A DNA stretch of 64,000 bases, taken from contig RCSZ01000002.1 of assembly GCA_014898425.1 (NCBI GenBank), forward strand, positions 744,001 to 808,000, written 5' to 3'. The notes below the pieces were generated by a model. It was not told where the DNA came from, made no database searches, and saw only the letters and a list, made by a program, of their open reading frames with translations. The DNA is from Botryotinia globosa. Taxonomy: Eukaryota; Ascomycota; Leotiomycetes; Helotiales; Sclerotiniaceae. Shown here piece by piece: positions 23,385-35,220 of this stretch. How positions within the stretch are numbered: position 1 is the first letter of the stretch; each line of letters begins with the position of its first letter. Position numbers and translations under genes: made by a program.

Positions 23385-25006
23385 ATGGCTTCCCCGCAGA
23401 ATCAAATTGGTCATGAGCAACAGGATCAGCACGGACAACGAGATCAGCACATGAACAGCAGAGAATATGCTTATGCTGTGTCCCAAGATGCTCAGGATCC
23501 TCTTCGTCAGATCAGAGATGAATTCCTCATTCCTTCTACGGCTGATTTGCAAGCCAGAACTTTGTCAAGTTTAGGTACGAGATTCTACTCTAGGTAGTTG
23601 AATCTGTTAACTAAATGGCATCTTAGAGTCTCGAACTTCCTCTCCTGGCGATCCCTGTGTTTACCTTTGTGGAAACTCACTTGGCCTACAGCCGCGTACT
23701 ACCTCTACTCGCATAGAACAATATCTCAAGACTTGGGCAACTCAAGGTGTATTTGGTCATTTCAAACCACTTTCTGATTCGCCTTTGCCAACATGGCTAC
23801 ATGTAGATTCAAGTGCTTCGGAGAACATTGCTCCTATTGTTGGTGCGGAACCTTCGGAGGTCAATGTAATGCAGACTTTGACTGCCAATTTACACCTTCT
23901 CATGTCTGCATTCTACAACCCTGATGTTAATGGTAGGCACAAAATCATATTGGAAAGCAAGGCATTTCCATCAGATCACGTGGGTCGCCCCTTTTGCGCT
24001 CGTCACCAATCGTTTATGCCGGCTAAATTACATACAGTACGCCGTAGAGTCGCAGATCCGGCATCACAATCTCTCACTTGCTACATCGATGATCACCCTG
24101 GAGTCGCGTTCAATTACCGAACCCACACTCTCCACAGATTACATACTCAAAGCAATTGAAACCCATGCTAAAGATACAGCGATTTTGATACTCCCAGGTA
24201 TTCAGTTCTATACAGGCCAGTTATTTGACATACCCCTCATCACACGCAGGGCTCGAGATCTCGGCATATTTGTCATTTGGGATCTGGCTCATGCAGTTGG
24301 AAATGTTCCACTTTACCTTCACGATTGGGACGTCGATGCAGCTGCTTGGTGCACTTACAAATATTTAAACTCGGGACCGGGTTGCATCGGTGGAATGTTC
24401 ATTCATGAAAGGAACACTCAAGTGTCTGCTTCGTCACAGAATACAGATGCGGGGGCAGGTTTTGTAAATAGATTAAGTGGCTGGTGGGGCAATGACAAGA
24501 ATACGAGATTCGCCATGGAGAATAGATTCGTACCGATAGCGGGCGCTGCGGGGTTTCAATTGAGTAATCCAAGTGTGCTGGACATCACGAGTCTAAATGC
24601 ATCTCTGGAGATATTCAAACTTGCCGGTGGAATGGAGATGTTGAGGGCGAAATCTGTGGAGCTGACTGCCTATTTGGAGGATATGCTTTTAGATACAGCG
24701 ATCTTCGAAAAGAGTAGGTTCTCGATCATTACACCTCGGGATAGAGAGCAGAGGGGTGCTCAGCTGAGTCTCCAACTTGCTGATGGATTGTTGAATGTGG
24801 TCATGAAAGAGCTAGAGTTGAGAGGAGTGGTCGTAGATGAAAGACAACCAAATGTGATAAGAGTGGCGCCGGCCCCTCTATACAACAGCTTCGAGGATGT
24901 ATGGAAGTTTGTGGAGGCATTCAAAGAAGCAATGGATATAGCTTGGAAGGCGAAGCATGGAGAAGTATCTGCTGAGGGCACACGGGAATTAGAAATGACC
25001 ACCTGA
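23385..25006 (+). CDS. bna5: Kynureninase (L-kynurenine hydrolase)
   Basis: PLP enzyme that cleaves 3-hydroxykynurenine (or kynurenine) to 3-hydroxyanthranilate (or anthranilate) and alanine in tryptophan degradation and de novo NAD synthesis; cytosolic in fungi. Three exons: 23385-23575, 23628-23979 and 24038-25006, with introns of 52 and 58 bp, giving 503 residues. Family blocks are clear: CGNSLGLQPR near residue 80, HKIILESKAFPSDH at about 168-181, WDLAHAVGNVPLYLHDW at about 262-278, and the PLP-lysine motif TYKYLNSGPGC with Lys at 289. The second intron falls between SDH and YAVESQIRHH, which restores the family sequence. ATG 23385 is the first in-frame ATG; the N-terminus is Gln/His-rich. 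Fungi often have two kynureninases and I cannot tell which paralogue this is. Confidence 0.95.
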
Positions 25007-26989
25007 AGAGATAGGATGACATCGCAATGGCAATTAAGCCGATCAAAATCTTTACCTTCGTGTGTCAAGTGCACAGTGCACTTATTTATAAACTTTAAGT
25101 TATCCAAATGCTCTTGTCCTACGTTATGCAGTGATGCGGGGCTCATTTTCGATTTCAGTCCGACTTGATGATCATAAGCTCAACTACTCAAATGTTGCTG
25201 AAGCATCTGTCAAGTTTACTGACCTCACAGTCACAGATTTAGTGTTGTTCACTGTATCATTTCGATGTGCATCAAACATGGTGAACAGACTTTCAATTGG
25301 TCTCTTGCACCTTTAATACGAAGCTCTGAATAAAGTCCAGCCAATTCTAACCTTCACGTTCACACTATTGCCTGTTTTCTTTGCGACCAATTCATCATAT
25401 TCAAGATTTTATGTTGTCCAAGGCCGACACTCGTCGTACAACATCTTCGCCAAGAGTTCTGGGCAATCTGTACTACAGAGCTTGGCCACTACCCTATGGA
25501 TAAAAGGGAAATAGGAGAATATTCAATAGGACACATGCATAATCGCACCACTGAGCCAAGGAATAGGTCATCTCGCAAGGCGAATATGCGCTGGTAAGGA
25601 GAAAAAGTACCAGGCGGCTCTTTGCACCTGCACTTGGGTAGACTGCTCACGCCGCCCAGTACGGAATACAGAAACTGTGCATGTGGTTGTCAATTTCTTC
25701 GAGTTGATTGTAATATTTGATCATCCAAGTCTTTACAACACGGTAAGATATTAAATAACATACTAGGGGTTGGGCTTACAGATTCGTGTTTGCTGCACAT
25801 TACATTAGTTGCTCGAGAGTAATATAGATAGAGAAAACGTGCTACAAGTACTTTTATATTGCTATATTATCCTTAACATTGCTCAGTATTAATTATTGGT
25901 AATGATCAATTTGAAAGCAAAACTTTTCTCGGACATACCAGGCATGGCACCACTTCAGTATTTTTGAAGCACGTGGACATTAACTTTCAGCAGTCCCCAT
26001 AGCTGAGGCGCTCTGGATCCTCGATCAAGTTTTTTTACATACCTAGTAGCTTTGTACCTTGAATCTCTGAATGAAAACTTCGTCGTAAGATTTCGGGCTC
26101 AATTAACAGTCTTCACAATGAGGACAACTATCTACTACAATGTTGGCTTGAAATACAGCAGTCTTCAAATCATATCAATATACTGATTGTCCAACACATT
26201 GCTCATGAAAATGAATGATTGTTAATTGCCTCTCGGTATTTCACACATGTCCAGCCCTCCCCATTTCATCAGCTAAGTTGGAATCCCCCAGTCCCCAAGC
26301 CATCCATCTACTTTGTATCTTTTCCATTGAACGAGTATAAAGTCTGCTAGGTTAGATCGTAAGGACTACAGAGGTAGATGTAACTTTTATTTCAATGTTC
26401 AGTCTACGCACACAGTCTCCATGACTGCAAACCATGTCCCGAACATCAATCGCCCTTTCCAGCAATATACGTATACGACTCGAGTCGAATGAACAAGTGG
26501 AATGACAATTGATCAAGTGATCTTGATTCGTGCGAGTTTGCCGGAATTCTCCAATCTTAACACGTCGGTCAAATGAAACTGTATCTTGAACATATCGGTT
26601 GTTTATCTTCGTATTGCTAATCTTTTCAAACGGATGATTGTGTATGAGCGAGAGAAATTGTTTGATTGTCAAATTCGAAGTAGAAAGTTGAGAGCAATTA
26701 GTATTGCTATTTTGCGCGTGTTCTTTGTACCTGATGCTATTACTTCCTTACATGAAAGAATTCCTCAAGACTATTTCGAAATCATTTTTATTGGTGCCGC
26801 CTGGACAATACAAATCGATATACAATATTTCGGAGGCAGAGGACAAGGAAAACATATATTAAGTTTCAATTGTGTTTTATAGAAAATTCATTGACTTGCT
26901 GACAAAATTCAATGAAAAAAATGTTCATTTATCATAACGATGGATTATCCACAGACCCATGCGTGCCAGTCCAACCTTTCCTAGAGTCA
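25007..26989. other. Intergenic region between convergent genes, no gene seen
   Basis: About 2 kb between the ends of kynureninase (plus) and the short-chain dehydrogenase (minus). Composition is ordinary. Short open frames (25131-25316, 26352-26672, 26586-26882) overlap on both strands and show no motif. No RNA gene was recognised. Confidence 0.5.
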
Positions 26990-28088
26990 TCATGCCTTCT
27001 CCAAGGCTCTCTCCCAAACACGCATTGTGCTCTCCCAGACAACTCTTCCTGCATTGTTCTTCCTATAATCCGGCAAGACGTCACCATCAGGTGCACTCTC
27101 ATCATCTGCCTTGAGTCTATAAACCCCATTTGAACTTCCGTTTCCATCAACCGCAGAACTCCTTGAAATTTCTACACCCGCAGGTAGCTCCACGCCCGAA
27201 CTAGCCCTCTCTCTTATTTCGGCAGGTGGGTACTTCGCACTAGTTGCCAAAAATAATCCTCTTTCTCCCGCTTCCTCCACACTCATTGCGAATAAGTTGA
27301 GAAAAGGCAGCATTACCCATCTAAAGAAAGTTGATGGAATGGCATAAAGACCCGTGGTAGAAGACATCAACCTACCAACAGCCCCAGTATCCACAAATCC
27401 AGGATACTTGTGAATGAAAGTTATGCGAGAGTTAGACTTCGCCAGTTCTTCGAAAGCTAGAGCTGTTTGAGTTGTTCCACTACTAGCTGCTTTAATCATA
27501 GTGAAATCTCGCCTTACTTCGAGATCGTCAAGATCAATTGATTTCTCTTGGCCTCCCGCCAAGATTGAAACAACTCGGGCATTGGGAGTGATTTGCAGAA
27601 GAGCAACCAAGTTGTAGGCGAAACGGAGACGAGAATAGTAACGGAGGGATTGAGGGATGTCAATCCCTTCAGATGATTCTGAAAAATATCAATACGTGGT
27701 AGATGGAAAGGAGGCTATGAGTAAGTATACCATTGCGACCATCGAAGGACAAATAGCCTGCGCTCAAGAATACGATATCGACCTTTTCTTCTTTCTTCTT
27801 AATTTCATCGCAAAGTCTATCCACTTCCTTGTTTAAAGAGATCTCGCCTTCAAGGAAGTTCAGTGATGCTGATGGGTTTGAAATTTTCAGGTCTTTGAGT
27901 AGACGCCTTGCAGCTGATTCGGATCGTCCAATTATATACGCCTTGGGAGCATTTGCGTACTTGATGAATGCTTTTAATGTACCCATACCAATACCTGATG
28001 TTGCACCCGCAAACACGGTAATTATACCAGGAGTGCCTGTAGCTTTGAATGCAACATTCGAAGCCCGAACAGCATTAATGGCGACCAT
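26990..28088 (-). CDS. Atypical short-chain dehydrogenase/reductase
   Basis: NAD(P)-dependent Rossmann-fold oxidoreductase of unknown substrate. Two exons, 28088-27731 and 27678-26990, with a 52-bp intron (GTATAC...TTTCAG), giving 348 residues. The N-terminal cofactor motif FAGATSGIGMGT lies at about residues 26-37, followed by a GRS segment after beta-2 that usually accompanies NADP preference, and LSAGYLSFDGRN near 110-119 (the NNAG-like region). The usual YxxxK catalytic pair is not obvious: the equivalent stretch reads LRYYSRLRFAYNLV, with Arg where Lys is expected. Fungi have many such divergent members, often annotated only as oxidoreductases. The gene stands alone, with a transposon 310 bp upstream. 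Family assignment is firm, function is not. Confidence 0.85.
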
Positions 28089-28398
28089 TCTGCTGTCGGT
28101 ACAATTGGTTTGGATAGTGAAATGTTGTTTGAAATGTAGTAAGGTGTAGCAGAGCTCACGATAGGTTCTACGATCTTATGGAAACAAAGTAAGGAGAAAA
28201 ACGAGAGATGAATGATTTGAACAATCGACTTACCTTCCAGAGAAGATTCTTACCTGATATATATATATATAGCCGGAATCATTATACCACTACAGTCACA
28301 TATTATAAGGGTCAATTTGATGTCAAGTTGCATGCACCTCGGATTCAAGAAAGTTGGAGGATGAATGCGAGTATGGACCGAGCTTTATCTCCTAACTA
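28089..28398. promoter_or_regulatory. Promoter region of the short-chain dehydrogenase, bounded by a transposon
   Basis: 310 bp between the start codon of the dehydrogenase and the left end of the Tc1/mariner copy. It contains a short TATATATA run at about 28257-28270. The transposon therefore limits or replaces the distal promoter; any effect on expression is inference. Confidence 0.4.
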
Positions 28399-30437
28399 CG
28401 GAGGTCGCGGTCATTTTGGAAGAGATTATAGACATTTTACAGGGTTTGAGCCTGAAATTCCACTTTTACTAATATATGGTTTTGATTTACTAAAATATAG
28501 TGATTTACAAAGTATTTATAGGCTTATAGATTTATAAAAGTATAATAAGCTGACAGCTATATATATATATAAAACTCACAAAAAGTTATTATTAAAATAA
28601 AGAATTTTGAGGGTATTTTAAAGAATAAATGAAAATATAAAACTTTGTTATATAAGAAGGGTTAATTTTATTAATATATTATATAAAAAAGTATATCTAA
28701 ATTATACTATATTATACTATTCAAATAATAATATCGATACCTTTAATTCAAGCTCTTTTATATCTTATCCTTTTTCAGAATCTAAGATTTCTATTGAAAC
28801 TTTTAATAAATCTTTATTTCCTATAAACTCTTTAAATTCTTTTTTTATTATTATTTAATTTATATATTCTTAATATACATCCATTTTATTCCTTTCGAAA
28901 GTTTTTCCTCCCTTTCCTTTTTCAAAAGAATCTTTTTATATAGATATTAATATTAAACTTCAATCTTTTGCTTTCTTTGAGATTGAAATCCCTTTATTTA
29001 ATATCATTGAAATTATAAAGATCTCTCACTTTCAAATCTATAAAATTTATTAATTAGCTATAGAAAGAGATTATATAGAGGGGCAAGATAAAAGATTAAA
29101 GTTTGAATATATTGAATAGAAGAAATGTACTTGGGATTTAAAAAAAAAGAAAGTAATTAAAAAGGTAGAGGATACTATTGAACAGATTATTATTCAAAAT
29201 TCGATTATACGGTAATATTCTTGTACTATTATTATTAATAAGGTTAATAAGTTTTTGAATTTTATTGGAACTAATAAGATTCATATTTTAAGTATATATA
29301 GATATTTAAAGAATAAGGGTTATTATTAAACTAAATTTATTATTAAATCTGGGTTGAAGAAATCTAATAAAGAATGACAATATAAATGGGCTTGGAAATA
29401 TCGAAATTGGATTCTAGAAGATTGAAAAAAGATTATATTTATGGATAAAATTAGTGTACAATTAGCTTCAGTAAGGAGCAAAGTAAAGATATAGAAAAAG
29501 TTTTCAAAGGCTTATTATTATTATATTATTAAAAGGAGATATAAAGAAAGAAAGGAGTTTATATTTTGGGGTGCATTTTTGTATAATAAAAAGGGTTTTT
29601 GTTATATATAGGAAAAAAAGTTTAAAAAGGATAAGATAGTTAACAATATCGATTTAAAAACTAGGAATACTATAAGATATAATATTAATAAAGAAATATA
29701 AAAGTTGAAAATGGATATAAAAAAAATTGAATTAGATAATCACTTTAATCAAAAGTCTAAATGGAAGTATATAGAGGCTATAGGAGTATATATCTATAAA
29801 CCTAATATCGAAGATATCAATTAATATTAATATTAATAAATTATTTTAAAACCTTTGCTTTTATTATTTATAAAAAAGTATTAAAAAGAATATTCTAATA
29901 TTATAGTTATGAAAGATAATATATTTGTATATTTTTCTCATTATCAAAAAAAGGTGTACAAACTTTTTGAGATTCTTAAATTATTATAGCTAGGGAATTC
30001 TCTCAATCTTAATATTATTGAATCTATATGGTGATGAATGAAAATAGAAATTATTAAAAAGAAAGTAGTAATATTAAAAGAAAAATTAAAAAAGTAATGG
30101 ATATAATACTAACAAGATATATCTTAAAATTATATTCAAAAATGGATTAAAAGAATCCTTAAGTATATATAAAAAATTATTAAACTAAAGGGAGAGAATG
30201 AATATTCAAAAGAATATTTAAAAAACATAACAAAAGCAAAAATATAATAGAATAGTAGTATAGTTTCATAAAAAAAGAAAGTTTTATATCTTCAATATTG
30301 ACAACAATAAGGAATGATTCAAGGGCACGTACTATACCTGAACCACTAATTTCCCTTGTTTCACTCTATTTAGTGGATAATACAAAGCACTACCCTGTAA
30401 ATGCCTATAATCTCTTCCAAAATGACCGCGACCTCCG
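28399..30437 (+). mobile_element. RIP-mutated Tc1/mariner (DD34E) transposon with intact ends
   Basis: A 2,039-bp element. Bases 28399-28431 and 30405-30437 are perfect 33-bp inverted repeats (outer sequence CGGAGGTCGCGGTCATTTTG) with further similarity inward (GACATTTTACAGGG against GCATTTACAGGG). TA flanks both ends (28397-28398 and 30438-30439), the Tc1/mariner target duplication. The interior is A/T-rich and has a decayed transposase on the plus strand. The ends keep normal GC, whereas the interior has many TGG-to-TGA/TAG changes, consistent with RIP. The element lies between the dehydrogenase and Isa2 genes. Confidence 0.9.
29030..30240 (+). pseudogene. Decayed Tc1/mariner transposase
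   Basis: Translation with stops ignored shows the family layout in one frame: QYKWAWKYRNWILED (about 29370-29425), then KKIIFMDKIS with the first catalytic Asp at 29444-29446; VMKDN with the second Asp at 29915-29917; and NSLNLNIIESIWW with the catalytic Glu at 30020-30022. Exactly 34 residues separate the second Asp from the Glu, hence DD34E. Many in-frame stops replace Trp or Gln codons, so no protein can be made. Confidence 0.85.
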
Positions 30438-30836
30438 TAGGTATTTATAGATGCCGCCGACAATATAAATAGAGAGAAGATTTGAATACACATTTCTTAG
30501 CATAGATATGAATATATGTCTCGGAGATATGTCTATTTAAGCACAATACAAGATTAGTCCACGAATTTGGTTGGACATCCAAAGATTGAATTCGATTCTG
30601 TTCATTGGATGGTACACAATATTATTATTTTATTTGACTTATGTCATCAGCTGATTTCACTCCACTGGCTCGGTCGGCAAAACTGCGGTAGAATAAATAG
30701 TGCCCATCTTGACCGCTATTGCTGAGCAATGTTTGTAACTTTTGATGATGACCTAGCACCTACAAGCTTTCGAACGCAGTAACTTCTCCCGTCTTCTACC
30801 CTTCATCCAATACTCCGATTTTGGCTCCCGTTGAAT
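30438..30836. promoter_or_regulatory. Upstream region of ISA2
   Basis: 400 bp between the transposon and the Isa2 start codon. The part just before the ATG is pyrimidine-rich (CTTCTCCCGTCTTCTACCC, about 30783-30801), usual for fungal core promoters. No specific binding site is assigned. Confidence 0.4.
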
Positions 30837-31692
30837 ATGGCGACCCAATCTCTTACACGTAGATGTGCTGGACTTACCTCTACAACTCCCACATCGGTAG
30901 TTCAAGTATTTATAAAGACCGCCACAACAACCCGGTCATTCCACCAAAACACCCCGCGTCCAGTCTTCGATTTTCTTGTTCCACGTTTGGGTACTCCCTT
31001 GCAGTCGGCATATTCTCTCAAGCAGAATGGGATACTAAGGAATCCCGTGAGATGTTTCTCGACCACTAGGACACGAAAAGCCACCATCACTACATTCAAT
31101 CCACAAAAGAATGATGATGGTACAGAGCAGAAGATTGAAATCACACCGCGTGCCGCAGATGTATGTATCATTGCCTTCCTATTTTATGTACCTCATTTTA
31201 AGATGGAATGATATGCTAACAACTTGCTCACAGCGTTTGCAACAACTTCGCAAGAAAGAAAACAATCCAAATCTTGCTCTTCGAGTCGAAGTCCAGTCAG
31301 GCGGTTGCCATGGGTTCCAATATGTGATGTCTCTGTGCGACCTTCCCGCCAATATATCCCGAGATCTCTTCTCAAAGGATGCTGTCCAAGAAGAATCTTC
31401 GCCTGCTCTGAACACTTCATCCGCAGATCCAAATGCTATGCCTACGTCATCTACTCCCTCGAAATCAAATAATCCGACCACGTTGGATCTTCGCGAAGAC
31501 GATACAGTATTCAGCTATATCAGTGACCAATCCCACGCTAGTGTAGTCATGGACGTGTTCAGTCTCGATGCCTTGAAGGGTAGCAGAATAGATTACGAAG
31601 TCAAGTTGATCGGTTCCGAGTTCAAGATTGTTGACAACCCGGCCGCGACTAGCAGTTGTGGTTGCGGAACAAGCTTCGACATCAAGTTTTGA
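30837..31692 (+). CDS. isa2: Mitochondrial A-type iron-sulfur assembly protein Isa2
   Basis: Matrix protein that works with Isa1 and Iba57 in late assembly of [4Fe-4S] clusters. Two exons, 30837-31160 and 31234-31692, with a 73-bp intron in phase 0, giving 260 residues. The first 80 or so residues are rich in Arg, Ser and Thr and poor in acids, as in a mitochondrial presequence. The A-type domain follows: ITPRAADRLQQLRKKE, the first cysteine in SGGCHGFQY, and the C-terminal pair in SSCGCGTSFDIKF. Between residues ~150 and 195 a Ser/Thr/Pro-rich insertion (SSPALNTSSADPNAMPTSST...) interrupts the domain, which is longer than in yeast. ATG 30837 is the first start codon in frame. Confidence 0.95.
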
Positions 31693-32266
31693 GCCTGAAG
31701 AGGATTGATAAGTGTACTGTAATTTATTAGAAACGATATACCATTTGGGGGTTGCGTTTGGCGTGAATGGCATGGTTTGATACTGCGTGGTGTTAAGTAG
31801 CAGATTAGCGACCACCAGGGCATGCATATCATAAAAATAATTATTTTATTTCCACATGGTCTTACCCACTGCTTCCGGGAGGGTCTTGCATGCGTTGTCA
31901 ATACATACTATGTTTAAGAAATTTTACTGCAAGCAAGGTATGATAAGCTTTGTTCTGTGCAAAGGATAGAAGGACCTTGGAGGCACCATAGACAAATGAT
32001 CTTATGTAGTTAAATCAATACTGGAAGACATCAAGAGCAACCAGTTTGAGAATAATGCTTTACAATTTGTTACTGGCGATGATAGTGACGAGGAGTACAT
32101 AAGATACAGTAGCACAGGGACAGTAAGAAGTATGAGTTGTTTCGCAATAAAATCAAAATGGTATCAATTATTTCATAAAAGTGTATTATTCTTTTGGTTT
32201 CTTATACGCCATACATGCCAGTAAACGCTAAGCCAAAGAAAAACATCCCCAGACCAATCATAAGCT
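31693..32266. other. Intergenic region between convergent ISA2 and RPL7
   Basis: About 570 bp holding the 3' ends of two convergent genes. Open frames on the minus strand over the Isa2 exon are shadows of that gene. Nothing else is seen. Confidence 0.5.
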
Positions 32267-33725
32267 TTAGTTCATTTGTCTGACCAAGGCGTTGATCTTC
32301 TCCTCACGGTTACCGAGGTCACCACCAAGAACGTAATGGTTGAACTTTCTTGGGCGGAAACCACCAGTTGGGTTGCTGAGCTTGAATGGCCAGAGGAAGT
32401 TGGCAGCTTGCTTGAAGTTGGGGCCGACGGTGAAGATCTCGTGGATCAAATCTTCCATACAGACGATACCGTACTTGCCGAGGTTGGCCTCAATGATGGA
32501 GTTGTCGGTGAGAGCAATACGTTGCTTGTCGACCTTTCCGTAACCACGCTTGTAGACAAGCTCACGGACGGTCTTCAGGTTGGGGTAACCATAGGCGATC
32601 CATGGCTCGACGACCTTGAGCATCTCGAGGGTAGCCTTGGTCATGCGAACAAAGACACCGTTGTTGATTTGAAGAAGACGGAGGAGCTGAAGGATCTTGC
32701 GGGGCTTTGGTGCGATCTTGTTGATACCCTTGATACGGATAACGAAGACCAACTTGGGCTCAGCTGGGATGTAGAAAGAACCAGATTGCTTGGCGACACG
32801 AGCGAGACGGATCTTCTCACGCTCCTCATCACGGTACTCCTTGACGTACTTCTCAGCACGCTTGAAGATGACGCCACGCTTCTCCTTGTTGGCCTATATG
32901 ACGGGTAAGGTTAGTCTCGAGGTCATATATAGTTTGAAGCACCATTGGCATGTGTTAAACTTTTGTCAGACCCGAAAGATGGTTAATTTGGACAACATCG
33001 ACGTAAAGTCTAGTCGCAAACATGGTTGTTTATGCATCATGTAAAGTAACACATGCAATGTGGTATTGGGGTTGGGTAGTAATATACCTTCTTGACTTTC
33101 TCGGTCTCAGCGGCTCTTGCCTCTCTCTCCTTGGCTTGACTCTTGCGCTTCTTCAAGAGAGTCTCAGGGATGAGAACCTGCTGGGCAGTTGGGGTGGTTC
33201 TATATCAAATATTAGTCTTGTGTCCCGCATACATATGTATGGAGAAGAGCGCCGAGAGGGAATTGCAGCTATAGCGCAGCATTCTCGCAAAAGGCAAACT
33301 CGACTGTAATGACTTTAATCGGTGAAAAATGAACCAGTCTCGGCGACCCCTCTTCCCACGAAGGTAGAATAGCAGGACTCAGTTGACAAATATTCTCATC
33401 CAACAAAACCTTGGCAAATATCCAAGAAATATGCACAGCATAAATGAATATTTCATGGCTCTCTAGAGATACCATTGAATTTCCATCCTTGAGCGGCAAT
33501 TATTTTAAGGGAGAAGATTTTCATCTTCAGCCCCAAGACCCCACACTGCGTCTCTCGAAGTGCAAGTCCAAGGACCTGAATCAACGAGGGAGCAGCTTAG
33601 GACAGTTCGAGCTGGAAACCATTTTCAGGTTCCAGCTTTCGAGAGGAACGCGACCATATCTGAATCCAACACAATAGATTGACTCTTCGAAGGAGTTTTT
33701 GGGGAGATTCTTACGTGGCAGACAT
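32267..33725 (-). CDS. rpl7: 60S ribosomal protein L7 (uL30)
   Basis: Component of the large ribosomal subunit. Three exons: 33725-33715 (only 11 nt, encoding MSA plus two bases), 33199-33088 and 32893-32267, with introns of 515 and 194 bp; 249 residues, the usual size. Signature stretches: [18 protein letters not shown] near the N-terminus, [40 protein letters not shown], and [21 protein letters not shown] tiny first exon and long first intron are typical of fungal ribosomal protein genes. The second and third exons join in frame at EKVKK/ANKEKRG. High codon bias toward C-ending codons fits high expression. Confidence 0.97.
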
Positions 33726-34131
33726 CGTGGCGGATTGGCGGTTTTCGAGGTTGTCGTATCGAAAAGAAGAAATATTAATTGCGATCGCGAAAACTTTATT
33801 GCAAAATTGGATGTGTGAAAGTTTTCTCGCTTAAGAATAAGCTAGTAAAACTAGCTCCGGAATTTCAGAGACCATACTGGTACCGATATCACGTGGTGCT
33901 TCGATCCGTGAGAGTGACAGAACTTCCGAATCAAACTTTTGACTTACTAGGTATACAGAATTATCAATCTCTTAACTAATCCTCCATATTATCTTCTAAT
34001 TTCATTTCACAGAAGAAAGTTTCAAGTCTTGTTCTAGAGTACCTCAATTTGTGAAATTGAGTCTAACTTAGTCGGAGAACGTCAAAATTACCTCCAGATA
34101 TTTTGCATCACCAGAAACTCAGTATTTAATA
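33726..34131. promoter_or_regulatory. Divergent promoter of RPL7 and ATS1
   Basis: About 400 bp between the two start codons. No motif is assigned with confidence. The tight head-to-head arrangement suggests shared regulatory DNA. Confidence 0.4.
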
Positions 34132-35220
34132 ATGTCCACGATATATGCCATCGGTTCAAATGGCTCAGGACAACTTGGAATCGGCCACAAAGAGGATGTA
34201 TCAGTCCCAAAGCCAGTTCTATTCGACGATGATGTACCCGAAGGAGTGCAGCAAATCAGAGCTGGAGGTAATCATACCCTCATATTATCGACTTCAGGTA
34301 AACTATATTGCTCGGGCGATTCATCCAACGGAGCTTGTGCGCTCACTTCCGATTCACACTCTTCCCATTCAAGATTTCGACGTGTCAAACTCTCGGATGA
34401 TCTCACAATTAATAAAGCACCAGTAGTTTTGTGTGCAGCAACTTGGGAAGCGTCGATCATTGTCCAGCAGGATGAAGATGGCCATGCGACGAAGATGTAT
34501 TCTTTTGGGACAGGAAATAAAGGGGAACTGGGTCTGGGAGAATTTTTGTTTCGATCATCCAAACCTCAGATGATTGAGAAATTTCCACCAACTGGTTTGC
34601 AAGTCGTTGACCTTGCTGCTTCTGTCAGCCATGTAGTGGCAGTTTTAAGTAATGGGGACGTTTATGGTTGGGGAAGTGGCCGAAAAGGACAAATTGGTGA
34701 ACCTGTCGGTATTGTGCATGGTCCTCGCAAGATTGAAGGTCTTAATTTCAATGTGGTTAGAGCTGTTTGCGGAAGGGAGTTCACATATCTTTTGGCGGAG
34801 TCCTCAAGTGGCCAACACAAAATTTTAGGATCTGATAAATGGAACATTAGATCTTCAGCACCAGAGGAAATAATGGGTTGGATTGATGTTGGCAGCACAT
34901 GGGGAAGTATCCTACTTCTACAAGAAAACAAAGCTCTTTTGTGCTGGGGAAGAAATGACCATGGCCAGTTAGCCCCATCACGATTACCGCCCGCGAGTCA
35001 GATTGCAATTGGCAGTGAGCATGGCCTAGCACTTACGGTGGAAGGCGAAGTTTGTGCATGGGGATGGGGTGAACACGGGAACTGCGGGCCAAAAACGAAA
35101 GATGGAGATGTGAAAGACACCTGGAATGTGGTGGCATCCTCTAAATACTTGCCACCGGGAGCAAATATCTCATATATTGGCACTGGCTGCGCTACCAGCT
35201 GGATCTGCCTAAATACATGA
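34132..35220 (+). CDS. ats1: RCC1-repeat protein of the Ats1 type
   Basis: Single-exon gene, 362 residues, made of RCC1 (beta-propeller) repeats. It begins MSTIYAIGSNGSGQLGIGH and has further G-x-G-Q/E-L-G style repeats: SFGTGNKGELGLGE near residue 125, YGWGSGRKGQIGEP near 180, LCWGRNDHGQLAPS near 270 and CAWGWGEHGNCGPK near 305. Start and size match yeast Ats1, which partners Kti11/Dph3 in diphthamide and tRNA wobble-uridine modification. That functional match is from family knowledge of the N-terminus. RCC1 itself (nuclear Ran exchange factor) is longer and less likely. Confidence 0.85.
   Translation: MSTIYAIGSNGSGQLGIGHKEDVSVPKPVLFDDDVPEGVQQIRAGGNHTLILSTSGKLYCSGDSSNGACALTSDSHSSHSRFRRVKLSDDLTINKAPVVLCAATWEASIIVQQDEDGHATKMYSFGTGNKGELGLGEFLFRSSKPQMIEKFPPTGLQVVDLAASVSHVVAVLSNGDVYGWGSGRKGQIGEPVGIVHGPRKIEGLNFNVVRAVCGREFTYLLAESSSGQHKILGSDKWNIRSSAPEEIMGWIDVGSTWGSILLLQENKALLCWGRNDHGQLAPSRLPPASQIAIGSEHGLALTVEGEVCAWGWGEHGNCGPKTKDGDVKDTWNVVASSKYLPPGANISYIGTGCATSWICLNT

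Noticed and set aside
32276..32908. 210-codon plus-strand frame over RPL7
   Set aside because: Antisense shadow of the codon-biased ribosomal protein gene (rich in Leu, Val, Asp).
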